Positions 42,219 through 50,838 of a stretch of 64,000 nt of DNA are shown here, piece after piece. The notes below the pieces were generated by a model. It was not told where the DNA came from and ran no database searches. It saw nothing but the letters and a program-made list of their open reading frames with translations. Position numbers and translations under genes: made by a program. The DNA comes from Pseudomonadota bacterium (GTDB taxonomy: Bacteria > Pseudomonadota > Alphaproteobacteria > Micropepsales > Micropepsaceae), in the NCBI GenBank assembly GCA_018241025.1, contig JAFEEQ010000002.1:1-64000 (forward strand). Direction: 5' to 3'. Positions within the stretch are counted from its first letter, which is position 1; each line of letters starts with the position of its first letter.

Positions 42219-45185
42219 ATGGCGATCTATCATCTTCACGTCAAGGTCATAGGCCGCAAGGCCGGGAGCAGCGCGGTGGCGTCCGCCGCCTACCGTTCCG
42301 GCTCGCGGCTGCGCGACGAGCGGCTCGACCGCAGCCACGATTTCTCCGCCAAGCGCGGTGTCGTCCATTCCGAAATCATGCTGCCGGAAGGAGCGCCGGA
42401 GCATCTCGGCGACCGCGAACGGCTTTGGAACGAGGTCGAAGCCGTCGAGATGCGCAAGGACGCCCAGCTTGCGCGCGAGGTGGAATTCTCTCTCCCGCGC
42501 GAACTGACGCAGGCGCAAGGCATAGAACTCGCCCGCGACTTCGCGCAGGCGGAATTCGTCGATCAGGGCATGATCGCCGATGTGAACGTGCATTGGGATA
42601 TCGGCGAGGACGGGATGCCGAAACCCCATGCCCATGTCATGCTCACCATGCGGTCGGTTGACGAGAACGGTTTCGGCCAGAAGGTGCGGGACTGGAACCG
42701 CACGGAGATGGTGGAACGGTGGCGTGAGCGATGGGCCGCGTTGGCCAATGAACGGCTTGCCGAACTCGACATCGACGCCCGCATCGACCATCGCCGCCTT
42801 GAGGCGCAAGGCATCCCGCTCGAACCGCAGAGTCAAATCGGCGCGCCCGCGCAGAGGATCGAGGGCGAAGGGATCGAGGCGGCCGACCGCGCGGAGATGC
42901 ACCGCGAGATCGCCCGCAATAACGGCGCGCGCATCATCGCCGATCCTTCCTTTGCGCTGGACGCGATCACGCAGCAGCAATCGACGTTCACGCGCCGCGA
43001 TATGGCGATGTTCGCGCATCGGCACAGCGACGGCATCGACCAGTTCAACGAAGTCATGGGCGCGATGCGCGGTTCGCCCGATCTGGTCGAACTCGGCAAG
43101 GACGGACGCGGCGAGGACCGCTTCACCATCCGCGACATGATCGAGGCGGAACAGCGCCTGCACCGCTCGGCGGAATTGATGGCGGGGCGCGAACGTCATG
43201 CTGTCGGTGATGCGGATCGCGACATGGCCTTGGCCCGTGCCGAAACGCGCGGCCTTGTCCTTTCCGGCGAGCAGGCCCACGCGCTTTCGCATGTCACGGA
43301 CGGACGCGATCTTGGCGTCGTCGTCGGCTATGCCGGGACGGGCAAGAGCGCGATGCTCGGCGTAGCGCGCGAGGCTTGGGAAGCGGCGGGCTATGAGGTT
43401 CGCGGCGTTGTACTGTCCGGCATCGCCGCCGAGAATCTGGAAAGCGGATCGGGCATTGCGTCCCGTACCATCGCCAGCATGGAACATGGCTGGGAACAGG
43501 GCCGCGACATGCTCACCAGCCGCGATGTGCTGGTCATCGACGAGGCGGGCATGGTTGGCACGCGGCAGTTGGAGCGGGTGCTGTCACACGCCGCCGAAGC
43601 GGGCGCGAAAGTCGTGCTGGTCGGCGATCCGCAGCAGTTGCAATCCATCGAAGCGGGCGCGGCGTTCCGGTCGATCCATGAGCGTCACGGCGGCGCGGAG
43701 ATCGGCGAGGTGCGCCGCCAGCGCGAGGACTGGCAGCGGGACGCCACGCGCGATCTGGCGACCGGCAAAACGGGCAACGCGATCCATGCCTATGACCGGC
43801 ATGGCATGGTACATATTGCCGAAACACGCGAGCAGGCGCGTGGCGACCTGATCGAGCGCTGGGATCGCGAGCGGCAGGCCAATCCCGACGCCACCCGCAT
43901 CATCCTCACCCACACCAATGACGAGGTGCGGGCGCTCAACGAGGCAGCGCGCCAGAAGATGCGGGACGCTGGTAATCTCGGCGACGAGGTGCGCGTCACG
44001 GTCGAGCGCGGTGAACGCCACTTCGCCGCCGGGGATCGCGTCATGTTCCTGCAAAACGAGCGCGGCCTTGGTGTGAAGAACGGCACGCTCGGCACCATCG
44101 AGCAAGTCAGCGAGAAATCCCTGACCGTGCGTGCCGACGATGGCCGTTCCGTCGCCTTCGACCTCAAGGACTACAACAAGATCGACCACGGCTATGCCGC
44201 CACGATCCACAAAGCGCAGGGCATGACGGTGGATCGCACCCACGTCCTGGCGACGCCGGGCATGGACGCCCATGGCAGCTATGTCGCGCTGTCCCGTCAC
44301 CGCGACGGCACGGACCTGCATTATGGCCGCGATGACTTCGCCGATCAGAACCGGCTTGTCCGCAGCCTGTCGCGTGACCGGGCGAAGGATATGGCGACGG
44401 ATTACGATCCGGCGCAGGCTTACGCCGAACGGCGCGGCATCACCTTCCGCGAGCGTGTTGTGGAGATCGTCAGGAAGATCGTGCCGGAGAAGGTGCGCGG
44501 CATGTTCGACGGCCTGCGCCTGCCAGCCGACGCCGCGCCCGGCGACAACGCCGTGCCGTCGCCACAGCGGGCAGCGCCGGAAAAGACCGTGGCGGCAGAC
44601 CCGGAGGTCGCCTTGCGCAAGGCGCGCGCCGGCGCGCTGGTTCGCCATGCCCGCGCGTCCAATGCCATCATCGAAACCAAGCAGCAGGGGCTTGCACCTT
44701 CCGCCGAGCAGCGGCGCGAACTCGGTGAGGCACGGCGAGCATTCGATGAAGTACGGCCCCACGGCTGGCAGGACGCGGAAGCCGCCTACAGCAAGGACAA
44801 CGGCCTCGCCCGTGAGGCGGGTGGTGGCCGGATCGGCCGCGCTATCCGCGCCCTCCAGCTCGAAACCGAAATCCGCACTGGGCGGAATGCTGATCTGGGG
44901 ATCACGCCCAGCGCCCGCGTCGACCGCTTCGTGGAGCGCTGGCAGAACCTTAGCCAGAACAGCCAGCGCCAATATGCGGCGGGCGACTATTCCGGCTACA
45001 AGGCCGCGCGCTCACAGATGGGCGACATGGCGAACAGCCTGCAACGCGACCCGCAGCTAGAATCGCTCCTCGCCGGTCGCAGGAAGGACCTCGGCATCGG
45101 CGGTGACTTCGATACAGGCATGGGCATCGGCAAGGACCTCGCCCTCAGTCATGGCCTTGGCCTGGGCCGGGGGATCGGGCTGTAG
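42219..45185 (+). CDS. traA: TraA-type conjugative relaxase/helicase
   Basis: A 988-residue protein. The N-terminal MobA/MobL relaxase domain has Tyr25 in SAAYRSG, and the three-histidine metal motif with His125 (VHW) and His137/His139 in PHAHVMLTMR. A TraI-like SF1 helicase domain follows with Walker A GYAGTGKSAMLG and Walker B VLVIDEAGMVG, and RecD-like motifs (ATIHKAQGMTVDRTHV). It nicks oriT and unwinds the DNA for transfer. Start ATG 42219 is preferred to TTG 42210. Length fits the Ti-type family (~1100) with a somewhat short tail. Confidence 0.95.
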   Translation: MAIYHLHVKVIGRKAGSSAVASAAYRSGSRLRDERLDRSHDFSAKRGVVHSEIMLPEGAPEHLGDRERLWNEVEAVEMRKDAQLAREVEFSLPRELTQAQGIELARDFAQAEFVDQGMIADVNVHWDIGEDGMPKPHAHVMLTMRSVDENGFGQKVRDWNRTEMVERWRERWAALANERLAELDIDARIDHRRLEAQGIPLEPQSQIGAPAQRIEGEGIEAADRAEMHREIARNNGARIIADPSFALDAITQQQSTFTRRDMAMFAHRHSDGIDQFNEVMGAMRGSPDLVELGKDGRGEDRFTIRDMIEAEQRLHRSAELMAGRERHAVGDADRDMALARAETRGLVLSGEQAHALSHVTDGRDLGVVVGYAGTGKSAMLGVAREAWEAAGYEVRGVVLSGIAAENLESGSGIASRTIASMEHGWEQGRDMLTSRDVLVIDEAGMVGTRQLERVLSHAAEAGAKVVLVGDPQQLQSIEAGAAFRSIHERHGGAEIGEVRRQREDWQRDATRDLATGKTGNAIHAYDRHGMVHIAETREQARGDLIERWDRERQANPDATRIILTHTNDEVRALNEAARQKMRDAGNLGDEVRVTVERGERHFAAGDRVMFLQNERGLGVKNGTLGTIEQVSEKSLTVRADDGRSVAFDLKDYNKIDHGYAATIHKAQGMTVDRTHVLATPGMDAHGSYVALSRHRDGTDLHYGRDDFADQNRLVRSLSRDRAKDMATDYDPAQAYAERRGITFRERVVEIVRKIVPEKVRGMFDGLRLPADAAPGDNAVPSPQRAAPEKTVAADPEVALRKARAGALVRHARASNAIIETKQQGLAPSAEQRRELGEARRAFDEVRPHGWQDAEAAYSKDNGLAREAGGGRIGRAIRALQLETEIRTGRNADLGITPSARVDRFVERWQNLSQNSQRQYAAGDYSGYKAARSQMGDMANSLQRDPQLESLLAGRRKDLGIGGDFDTGMGIGKDLALSHGLGLGRGIGL

Positions 45186-45247
45186 GTCAGCGGCATCAGA
45201 AGCGTTGATTTGATGTCGGCGGGATAGCTGAAAGTCCGAGCTTATCG

Positions 45248-45751
45248 TCACCTTTGCACGGGAGGCAGATCGTCCCAACGGATGCGCAGGAACCGGCCAG
45301 TTCGCTTCGGCAAAAGTTTGCGGTCGATCATCCGCCCGGCGACCTGAAATTCCTCGTTGATCTTGACCACGAGCAGTTTGCTGAAATGCCGCGCCGTATC
45401 CACCACAACCACGTCTTTCGTCTTGAACGGGGTAATGGTCTTGATCTCGACGTGATCGTTCCCGAGCCTGCCGTCAGAACCCTGCGCATAGGTCTTGTTC
45501 AACTCGATGCCGTAGGTGATTGCGCCAAATAGCTCGCCGATGTCGCCATAGACGGAGAGGTGCAGCCCGGTTTCGAGGTGATAGCTCTCGGCAAGGGAAA
45601 TCAAATCTTCAAAGTAGGGAATGATCGAGCGTTTCGCGTTCGGGTATTTCGCGCCCCACTCTTTGTAGCGCAGTTGCTCATCGATTTCGGACCATGTCAC
45701 CCATTCTCCATCGTCGTAGAACGCGCGGTCTGCCCAGTCGATTTCCTCCAA
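45248..45751 (-). CDS. DUF6998-like protein with restriction-nuclease-like motif
   Basis: A 167-residue protein containing YGDIGELFGAITYGIEL, then GSDGRLGNDHVEIKTITPF and VKINEEFQVAGRMIDR. The D-x-(3)-E-x-K pattern in GNDHVEIKT resembles PD-(D/E)XK nucleases. I recognise the string order as a DUF6998-type domain, with moderate certainty. No partner gene on its strand. It starts at TTG 45751 with a GAAGGA ribosome-like site. Its position between the relaxase and the AlpA regulator suggests an accessory defence or DNA-processing protein of the element. Confidence 0.7.
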   Translation of the reverse strand: MEEIDWADRAFYDDGEWVTWSEIDEQLRYKEWGAKYPNAKRSIIPYFEDLISLAESYHLETGLHLSVYGDIGELFGAITYGIELNKTYAQGSDGRLGNDHVEIKTITPFKTKDVVVVDTARHFSKLLVVKINEEFQVAGRMIDRKLLPKRTGRFLRIRWDDLPPVQR

Positions 45752-45924
45752 TTTCGTGCGTCCTTCATGCTTGCCTGTAGGGTTTCGGATTCTATGTCCA
45801 TCCTATTTACCGCCGTTTCTTCGCCGTAGCACGACGACAGCTAAAACTCTATTGCACAAAGGCAATTCCTTCTTCTGTCTGGCTCAATCGCAATCAGAAA
45901 CAGCCAGCAGGAGGCAGCGTCGCC

Positions 45925-46146
45925 ATGCGTCAACCAGACCGTATCGTCCGCCTGAAAACCGTTCTCGCCCGCACCGGGCTTTCGCAGTCCACCATCTATC
46001 GCAAGATCGCCGAGGGCACGTTCCCGCCGCAACTCAAAATCAGCGCCAACGGCACAGGCTGGCACGAATCCGAGATCAACCGCTGGATCGCCAATCCCGC
46101 CGGGTGGAGGAAACGCAGTGAGTTCGATTTCGATGGCATCCTCTGA
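45925..46146 (+). CDS. AlpA-family excision/regulatory protein
   Basis: A 73-residue protein with a MerR-type winged helix: RLKTVLARTGLSQSTIYRKIAEGTFPPQLKI, then GWHESEINRWI. AlpA proteins activate integrase genes or act as excisionases of prophages and islands. The ribosome site AGGAGG lies 8 bases upstream. It is the first gene of the plus-strand operon leading to the recombinase, which supports a role in excision control. Confidence 0.9.
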   Translation: MRQPDRIVRLKTVLARTGLSQSTIYRKIAEGTFPPQLKISANGTGWHESEINRWIANPAGWRKRSEFDFDGIL

Positions 46147-46402
46147 TCGCGCCGATGATGACGGCACAGGCAGCGCACGCCGTTCCCGGCGTGTCAGGCC
46201 GCCCACGGCATCGGAGCAGCTTGAGGAGCTTTTGGGCTATTCGTGGCCGTTTCCCGGCAGGCCACCTAAGCATGACCTGTCCACATGGACCGTCACTGAC
46301 GACTGGCCCGATCCCGTTCCTGTCACGGAAGCCGAGATCGAGGTGTTCGAGCGATGGTTCGGCGACCTGTTCGATGAACTCTTTGGCTCATCCGATCCTT
46401 GA
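46118..46402 (+). CDS. Small hypothetical protein of mobile elements
   Basis: A 94-residue protein starting at GTG 46118 with ribosome site GGAGG 7 bases upstream; it overlaps the AlpA end by 29 bases in another frame. Basic N-terminus (RRSRRVRPP), then a conserved-looking acidic-aromatic C-terminus VTEAEIEVFERWFGDLFDELFG. The position next to AlpA in integrated elements is common for such small proteins. Function unknown. Confidence 0.65.
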   Translation: MSSISMASSDRADDDGTGSARRSRRVRPPTASEQLEELLGYSWPFPGRPPKHDLSTWTVTDDWPDPVPVTEAEIEVFERWFGDLFDELFGSSDP

Positions 46403-46429
46403 TAAATCCGGCAATATGCCGTATATAAT
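46399..46429 (+). promoter_or_regulatory. Promoter with embedded palindrome for the DUF1778-GNAT operon
   Basis: TATAAT lies at 46424-46429, with TTGATA 19 bases upstream at 46399-46404. Between the two hexamers is CGGCA-ATA-TGCCG (46409-46421), a 5-3-5 dyad that would cover the promoter spacer. It fits repression by the antitoxin encoded 20 bases downstream. Confidence 0.6.
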
Positions 46430-46448
46430 CGAGGGAAGGAGATCAGCC

Positions 46449-46739
46449 ATGCCCAGACCCGCCAGTGAAGTCGAAACCGCCCGCCTTGAGGCGCGCGTTC
46501 CTGTCAATGTCTATGAGCAGATGCAGCGCGCCGCACGGCTGCGCGGCATGACGCTCACCGGCTACCTCATCGCAACGGCGGGCGAGGATGCCCGCCGCAC
46601 GGTCGAGGAAGCCGACGTGCTGCGTCTGGCTGCCGAGGATCAGATACGCTTTGCCAAAGCCCTGATCGATCCGCCCGCGCCCAACGCCCGTCTCGCCCGC
46701 GCCGCGAAGCGTCATGCTGAACTGATCGCGCCCCGGTGA
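46449..46739 (+). CDS. DUF1778 ribbon-helix-helix antitoxin
   Basis: A 96-residue protein: RLEARVPVNVYEQMQRAARLRGMTLTGYLIATAGEDARRTVEEAD is the ribbon-helix-helix domain of DUF1778 (TacA/AtaR type). The C-terminus (NARLARAAKRHAELIA) would bind the toxin. It is preceded by ribosome site GGAG and a promoter carrying a dyad, consistent with autoregulation. Its stop codon overlaps the toxin start (GTGA). Confidence 0.92.
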   Translation: MPRPASEVETARLEARVPVNVYEQMQRAARLRGMTLTGYLIATAGEDARRTVEEADVLRLAAEDQIRFAKALIDPPAPNARLARAAKRHAELIAPR

Positions 46740-47251
46740 GCGCGAGGTTTGCGATAGAGGCGCTTGCCAAAGCCCACCAGCGCAAGGCGTTCTCGTGTGG
46801 CAATGAGCGGATAGACCGCTATTTCCATGAGGCAGTCACGCAGGACATCAAACGTCGATACGCAACCTGCTTCGTTGCCCGCGACCTTGAGACCGACCGG
46901 ATAGCGGGCTTCTACACGCTCTCATCGAGCAACGTGCCGCTCATGGCTGTGCCGGAACCGCTGGCGAGCCGGTTGCCGCGCTACCCGACCGTTCCGGCGG
47001 TGCTTATCGGCTGGCTTGGCCGCGATCAGTCCTATGCGGGGCTTGGACTCGGCGAAGCCCTGTTGTTCGACGCTATCAGGACAGTCGCCGAAGCGCCGAT
47101 AGGCGCTCATGCCATCTTCGCCGATGCCATCGACGAACAGGCCGCAGCCTTCTACGCGGCCGTCGGGTTCACCGCGCTGATTGATCGGCCCAATACTTTG
47201 TATCTGCCTGTTGCGACGGCACAGCGCCTTTTGTCGGGAGAAACGTCGTGA
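46736..47251 (+). CDS. GNAT toxin of the DUF1778-GNAT pair
   Basis: A 171-residue acetyltransferase with the toxin pattern: FSCGNERIDRYFHEAVTQDIKRRYATCFVA, GFYTLSSSNVPL, the acetyl-CoA site GRDQSYAGLGLGEALLFDA and FYAAVGFTAL. GNAT toxins of this type acetylate aminoacyl-tRNA and block translation. Start GTG 46736 overlaps the antitoxin stop. Its own stop overlaps the recombinase start, so recombinase translation may depend on this module. Confidence 0.9.
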   Translation: MSARFAIEALAKAHQRKAFSCGNERIDRYFHEAVTQDIKRRYATCFVARDLETDRIAGFYTLSSSNVPLMAVPEPLASRLPRYPTVPAVLIGWLGRDQSYAGLGLGEALLFDAIRTVAEAPIGAHAIFADAIDEQAAAFYAAVGFTALIDRPNTLYLPVATAQRLLSGETS

Positions 47252-48939
47252 CATCTTCACGCGATGCCGAAAGTCAGTCTCGGGTGATGCAGCGCGCCGC
47301 CCTTTATCTGCGCGTCTCGACGGCGCGGCAGGCCGAGCATGACGTTTCCATTCCCGACCAGAAGCGGCAGGGCGAAGCCTATTGCGAGGCGCGCGGCCTG
47401 CAACTGGTCGAGACCTTCGTGGAGCCGGGCGCATCGGCCACCAACGACCGCCGCCCCGAGTTCCAGCGCATGATCGAAGCGGGCATATCGAAGCCCGCAC
47501 CCTTCGATGTTGTCGTGGTCCACTCGTTCAGCCGCTTCTTCCGTGATCACTTCGAGCTTGAGTTCTATGTGCGCAAGCTGGCGAAGAACGGCGTGAAGCT
47601 GGTTTCGATCACGCAGGAAATGGGCGATGACCCCATGCACGTTATGATGCGGCAGATCATGGCGCTGTTCGATGAATACCAGTCGAAGGAAAACGCCAAG
47701 CACGTCATCCGCGCCTTGAAGGAGAATGCCCGGCAAGGCTTCTGGAACGGTTCCCTTCCTCCCATCGGCTATCGAACCATCGCCGCCGAGCAGCGCGGCG
47801 CGAAGACCAAGAAGAAGCTGGAAATCGATCCACTGCACGCCGATACGGTGCGGCTGATCTACCGGCTGGCCCTGCATGGCGACGGCACCACCGGCCAGAT
47901 GGGCGTGAAGAACATCGTCAGCTACCTGAACCGCAACCGCATCTTCACCCGCGACGGCGGGCGTTGGGGCATCGGCCAGGTTCACCGCATCCTCACCCGC
48001 CGCACCTATATGGGCGAGCACGAGTTCAACAAGCGGACCAAGACCAAGGAATTGAAGCCGGTCAGTGAAATCGTGATGGTCCCCGTCCCGCCGATCATCG
48101 ACCGTGACACGTTCGACACCGTGCAGAAGCTGCTTAAGGCCCGCAATCCCAAGGTCACGCCTGCCGCCGTCATCAGCGGCCCCACCATGCTGACCGGCCT
48201 GATCCATTGCGCCAAGTGCGGCGGGGCTATGACCATCCGCACAGGCAAGGGCGGGCGCTATCGCTATTACACCTGCTCGATCAAAGCCCGGCAGGGACCG
48301 ACCGCCTGCGAGGGCATGGCGGTGCCGATGGACAAGCTGGACGATCTGGTCGCCAGCCATCTTGAAAACCAGCTTCTCCGGCCCGAGCGGCTGGAAACCA
48401 TCCTTGCCGCCGTTCTCGACCGGCGGGAAGAATATGCCGAGCGCCGCCGCGAGCATATCGCCGAACTCAATAAGCGCACCACCGAATCGGAATTGCGGCT
48501 CAAGCGCCTCTATGACGCCATCGAGGCAGGCATTGCCGACCTGGACGACCCGGCGCTGAAAGACCGCATCGACGGCCTCAAGGCGATCCGCGATCAGGCC
48601 AAGGCCGACGCCGACCGGGCGCAGGCCATGCTCCAGAACTCAGGCCAGAAGGCCGTCACGCCGCAGATGCTGCGCACGTTCGCCAAGAATTCCCGCCAGA
48701 GCATCCGGCTTGAAGGAGGAGGCTATCGCCGCGACCATCTGCGCGCGCTGGCTCAGCGCGTCGAGGTCAATACCGGCGAAGTCAGGATCATGGGATCGAA
48801 ATCCCGGTTGCTTCAGGCGCTGGTGTCGGGCGGTGGCGTAAACGCAGTGCCCACTCAGGGACTGAAGTGGCGGACAGGGAGGGATTCGAACCCTCGAACG
48901 GCTATTAACCGTTACACACTTTCCAGGCGTGCGCCTTAA
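47248..48939 (+). CDS. Large serine recombinase (integrase) of the element
   Basis: A 563-residue protein. The resolvase domain has the nucleophile Ser24 in YLRVSTARQAEH; then the recombinase domain (GVKNIVSYLNRNRIFTRDGGRWG), a zinc ribbon (IHCAKCGGAMTIRTG and CSIKARQGPTAC), and a coiled coil (EYAERRREHIAELNKRTTESELRLK). The last 30 or so residues (GLKWRTGRDSNPR...) are encoded by the antisense strand of the tRNA-Ser gene, so the end of the protein depends on the attachment site. Start GTG 47248 overlaps the toxin stop. Confidence 0.93.
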   Translation: MTSSRDAESQSRVMQRAALYLRVSTARQAEHDVSIPDQKRQGEAYCEARGLQLVETFVEPGASATNDRRPEFQRMIEAGISKPAPFDVVVVHSFSRFFRDHFELEFYVRKLAKNGVKLVSITQEMGDDPMHVMMRQIMALFDEYQSKENAKHVIRALKENARQGFWNGSLPPIGYRTIAAEQRGAKTKKKLEIDPLHADTVRLIYRLALHGDGTTGQMGVKNIVSYLNRNRIFTRDGGRWGIGQVHRILTRRTYMGEHEFNKRTKTKELKPVSEIVMVPVPPIIDRDTFDTVQKLLKARNPKVTPAAVISGPTMLTGLIHCAKCGGAMTIRTGKGGRYRYYTCSIKARQGPTACEGMAVPMDKLDDLVASHLENQLLRPERLETILAAVLDRREEYAERRREHIAELNKRTTESELRLKRLYDAIEAGIADLDDPALKDRIDGLKAIRDQAKADADRAQAMLQNSGQKAVTPQMLRTFAKNSRQSIRLEGGGYRRDHLRALAQRVEVNTGEVRIMGSKSRLLQALVSGGGVNAVPTQGLKWRTGRDSNPRTAINRYTLSRRAP

Positions 48940-48958
48940 ACCACTCGGCCACCTGTCC
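48868..48958 (-). tRNA. tRNA-Ser(GGA), integration site of the element
   Basis: Read on the minus strand: acceptor 5' GGACAGG pairs with CCTGTCC, followed by discriminator G and an encoded CCA. The anticodon loop CTGGAAA gives anticodon GGA; a long variable arm is present, as in serine tRNAs. The T-arm holds GTTCGAATC. The 3' side faces the element, so the element is inserted at the 3' end of the gene and supplies that end. Confidence 0.93.
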
Positions 48959-49060
48959 GGGGAGCCCGTTCCGGCGGGCAGGCGGGGGAAATATCGCGGG
49001 TCCGCCCCAAAAGCAATCGGGCGGCCCGAAGGGGCCGCCCGACCGCAAATTTCGAAGGGA

Positions 49061-49492
49061 TCAGTCCGTGCCGGAACGTCCGAGGCCGAGGTCGTGCTCG
49101 GCCGCAACAATCGAAATCGTGTAGCCGGCCGCCACGTCGAACAGAGTCATCACCACGACGAAGAAGAAGGGCGTCGAGGCGAAGCCCTTCAGGGTGATGA
49201 ACTCGATCAGGGCGACGATGAAGGTCAGCAAAGAGAGGCCGTGATTGATGATTTCGCGCGAAGTCGTGCGCGTCGCCTTGATGACCTCGATGAACAGAAG
49301 CCCGATGGTCAGCAGGATGATGAAGTCGCCGAACGAGAACTGCCAAGTCTCCCCGGAGAACATCTTGATGCCGATCGAATGGGTGATGCTCAGAGCATCC
49401 TGGATGTTCATGTGGAACACCACGGCGCCGAAGAACACGATCAGATTGTAGATGATGAGCGGAACCACCAGCAGCGGAAACAGGCGAAGCAT
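49061..49492 (-). CDS. Four-helix membrane protein, function unknown
   Basis: A 143-residue protein with four hydrophobic helices (LRLFPLLVVPLIIYNLIVFFG, FGDFIILLTIGLLFIEV, LSLLTFIVALIEFITL, FFFVVVMTLFDVAAGYTI). A soluble loop between helices 1 and 2 carries SITHSIGIKMFSGETWQFS. No family recognised with confidence. The start at 49492 has ribosome site GGGGAGAG. Single gene immediately outside the integrated element. Confidence 0.75.
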   Translation of the reverse strand: MLRLFPLLVVPLIIYNLIVFFGAVVFHMNIQDALSITHSIGIKMFSGETWQFSFGDFIILLTIGLLFIEVIKATRTTSREIINHGLSLLTFIVALIEFITLKGFASTPFFFVVVMTLFDVAAGYTISIVAAEHDLGLGRSGTD

Positions 49493-49619
49493 CGGAACTC
49501 TCCCCGAAGAAGCGCTTCCAGTGCCGGAAGCGGTCAACCACGCCGGAAACCCGGCCCCAATATAATGTAGCATATTGGGGCAGAAAGTGGGCGTCGTTAA
49601 CGCTTTTGCAACGACTTGG

Positions 49620-49934
49620 TTAAATCGGCTTCGGCGTGCGGTCGCGGTAGATCATGTAGAGGTTGCGCGCATAGATCGGGATCGGCATCCCCTGCCCGAT
49701 CAGAAGCGGCCAAGCCTGAATGTGCACGGCGTAGGAAAAGCTGATCAGGCCACCCACCAGGCTGCAATACCAGAATGCGACCGGTACGACGCTATGCCCG
49801 ATCTGCTCGCTGCGCAGCCACTGGATCAGGAAGCGTACGCCAAACACCGCCTGGCCGAGAAATCCTACACCGGTCCAGACCGTATCGACCGGATTTGCGA
49901 GCGCGAGCGCGTAAAGATGCGCGAGATAGCCCAT
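49620..49934 (-). CDS. LAB_N (lipid A biosynthesis N-terminal) domain protein
   Basis: A 104-residue membrane protein with three hydrophobic segments. Typical strings are GQAVFGVRFLIQWLRSEQ, SVVPVAFWYCSLVGGLI and PIYARNLYMIYR. The domain occurs alone beside glycosyltransferases or fused in front of LpxB; it resembles a small-multidrug-resistance-like half transporter, and in this context may help flip a lipid-linked sugar. Start ATG overlaps the stop of the GT2 gene by one base. Confidence 0.85.
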   Translation of the reverse strand: MGYLAHLYALALANPVDTVWTGVGFLGQAVFGVRFLIQWLRSEQIGHSVVPVAFWYCSLVGGLISFSYAVHIQAWPLLIGQGMPIPIYARNLYMIYRDRTPKPI

Positions 49935-50656
49935 CAGAGTTCCTTCGTTTCCGCGTTCGGCTTGAACCGGCGCTGCAGCCAGCGGACACCGAGGATGTCC
50001 GTCACGCTGACGATCAGGCGGCCGAGATTTGTGTACTTGGAAGCCCCGGCGGTGCGTGGGCGGTGGTTTACCTCGACGAACCGCACTTCGTAGCCGTCGC
50101 GCAGCATCAGGGTGATGATGAAGCGATGAATATGATCGAAATACGGAAGCGCGAGGAATGCGTCCCGCCGGAAGGCCTTCAATCCGCAACCGGTATCGCT
50201 GGCGCCGTCGTTGAGCAGCCGCGCGCGCACCGCATTGCCGAAACGTGACGCAAGGCGGCGGCTGACGGTATCCCGGCGCTTGGCACGCACGCCCGACACC
50301 ACCCCGATGGTCGCTGCGCCGGGCGCGCGCAGCAGCGCCAGAAGTTTCGGGATATCGGCCGGATCGTTCTGTCCGTCGCCGTCCAGCGTCACGATGAGAT
50401 CGGAGCGGGCAGCACGAACACCGGTGCGGATGCCTCGGCTCTGGCCAAGGTTCTTTCCGTGCTGAAGAACCCTGAGCGACGGAATCTCGCTCTTCAGCGC
50501 CATCAGCGCCGCGGCGGTGCCGTCCGTCGAACCGTCATCGATGAAGATGATCTCGGCCTCTTCGCCGGAAACTGCCGCGGCGATCTCACGCGCCAGCGGG
50601 GCGACGTTGCCGGCCTCGTCCTTGACCGGTACGACCACGGAGAGTGCCACCGCCAT
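49934..50656 (-). CDS. GT2 glycosyltransferase, dolichyl/undecaprenyl-phosphate mannose synthase type
   Basis: A 240-residue soluble GT-A enzyme. LSVVVPVKDEAGNVAPL opens the fold, the DxD motif is LIVTLDGDGQNDP, and ASDTGCGLKAFRRDAF and FVEVNHRPRTAGASKYTNLG complete the family pattern; the C-terminal membrane helices of ArnC are absent. It transfers a sugar from a nucleotide donor to a polyprenyl phosphate at the inner membrane. The following LAB_N gene is coupled to it, and the ArnT-like gene is divergent. Confidence 0.9.
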   Translation of the reverse strand: MAVALSVVVPVKDEAGNVAPLAREIAAAVSGEEAEIIFIDDGSTDGTAAALMALKSEIPSLRVLQHGKNLGQSRGIRTGVRAARSDLIVTLDGDGQNDPADIPKLLALLRAPGAATIGVVSGVRAKRRDTVSRRLASRFGNAVRARLLNDGASDTGCGLKAFRRDAFLALPYFDHIHRFIITLMLRDGYEVRFVEVNHRPRTAGASKYTNLGRLIVSVTDILGVRWLQRRFKPNAETKEL

Positions 50657-50838
50657 GCTGAGGTTCCGTTCGATCCCGTCGTAGAATAGAGTGGCGGCCG
50701 GCCGCGTTTGACCCGCCTTGCGTCTTGCGGGCGCCTTATACAGGCCCGTGCCCTCAAGAAACAGGCTTGTTCCAGGATGACCCATTTGCCCGTTCCCACC
50801 GCATTGCCGATGACGGATGGGTTCAAGAGCCGTTCCAG

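Larger units (their letters stand above)
31569..48958. mobile_element. Integrated mobilisable element in tRNA-Ser(GGA) with defence cargo
   Basis: The right boundary is fixed by the tRNA-Ser gene into which the serine recombinase runs. The element contains recombinase, two toxin-antitoxin genes, AlpA regulator, traA/oriT/traC/traD and the minus-strand defence operon. The left boundary is inferred as the gap between the S9 peptidase and the AIPR gene (31569-31817); I could not find a second copy of the tRNA 3' end there or at 41243-41441, so the end is uncertain and a composite of two elements is possible. No type IV secretion genes or coupling protein are present, so transfer would need a helper. 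Confidence 0.6.
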
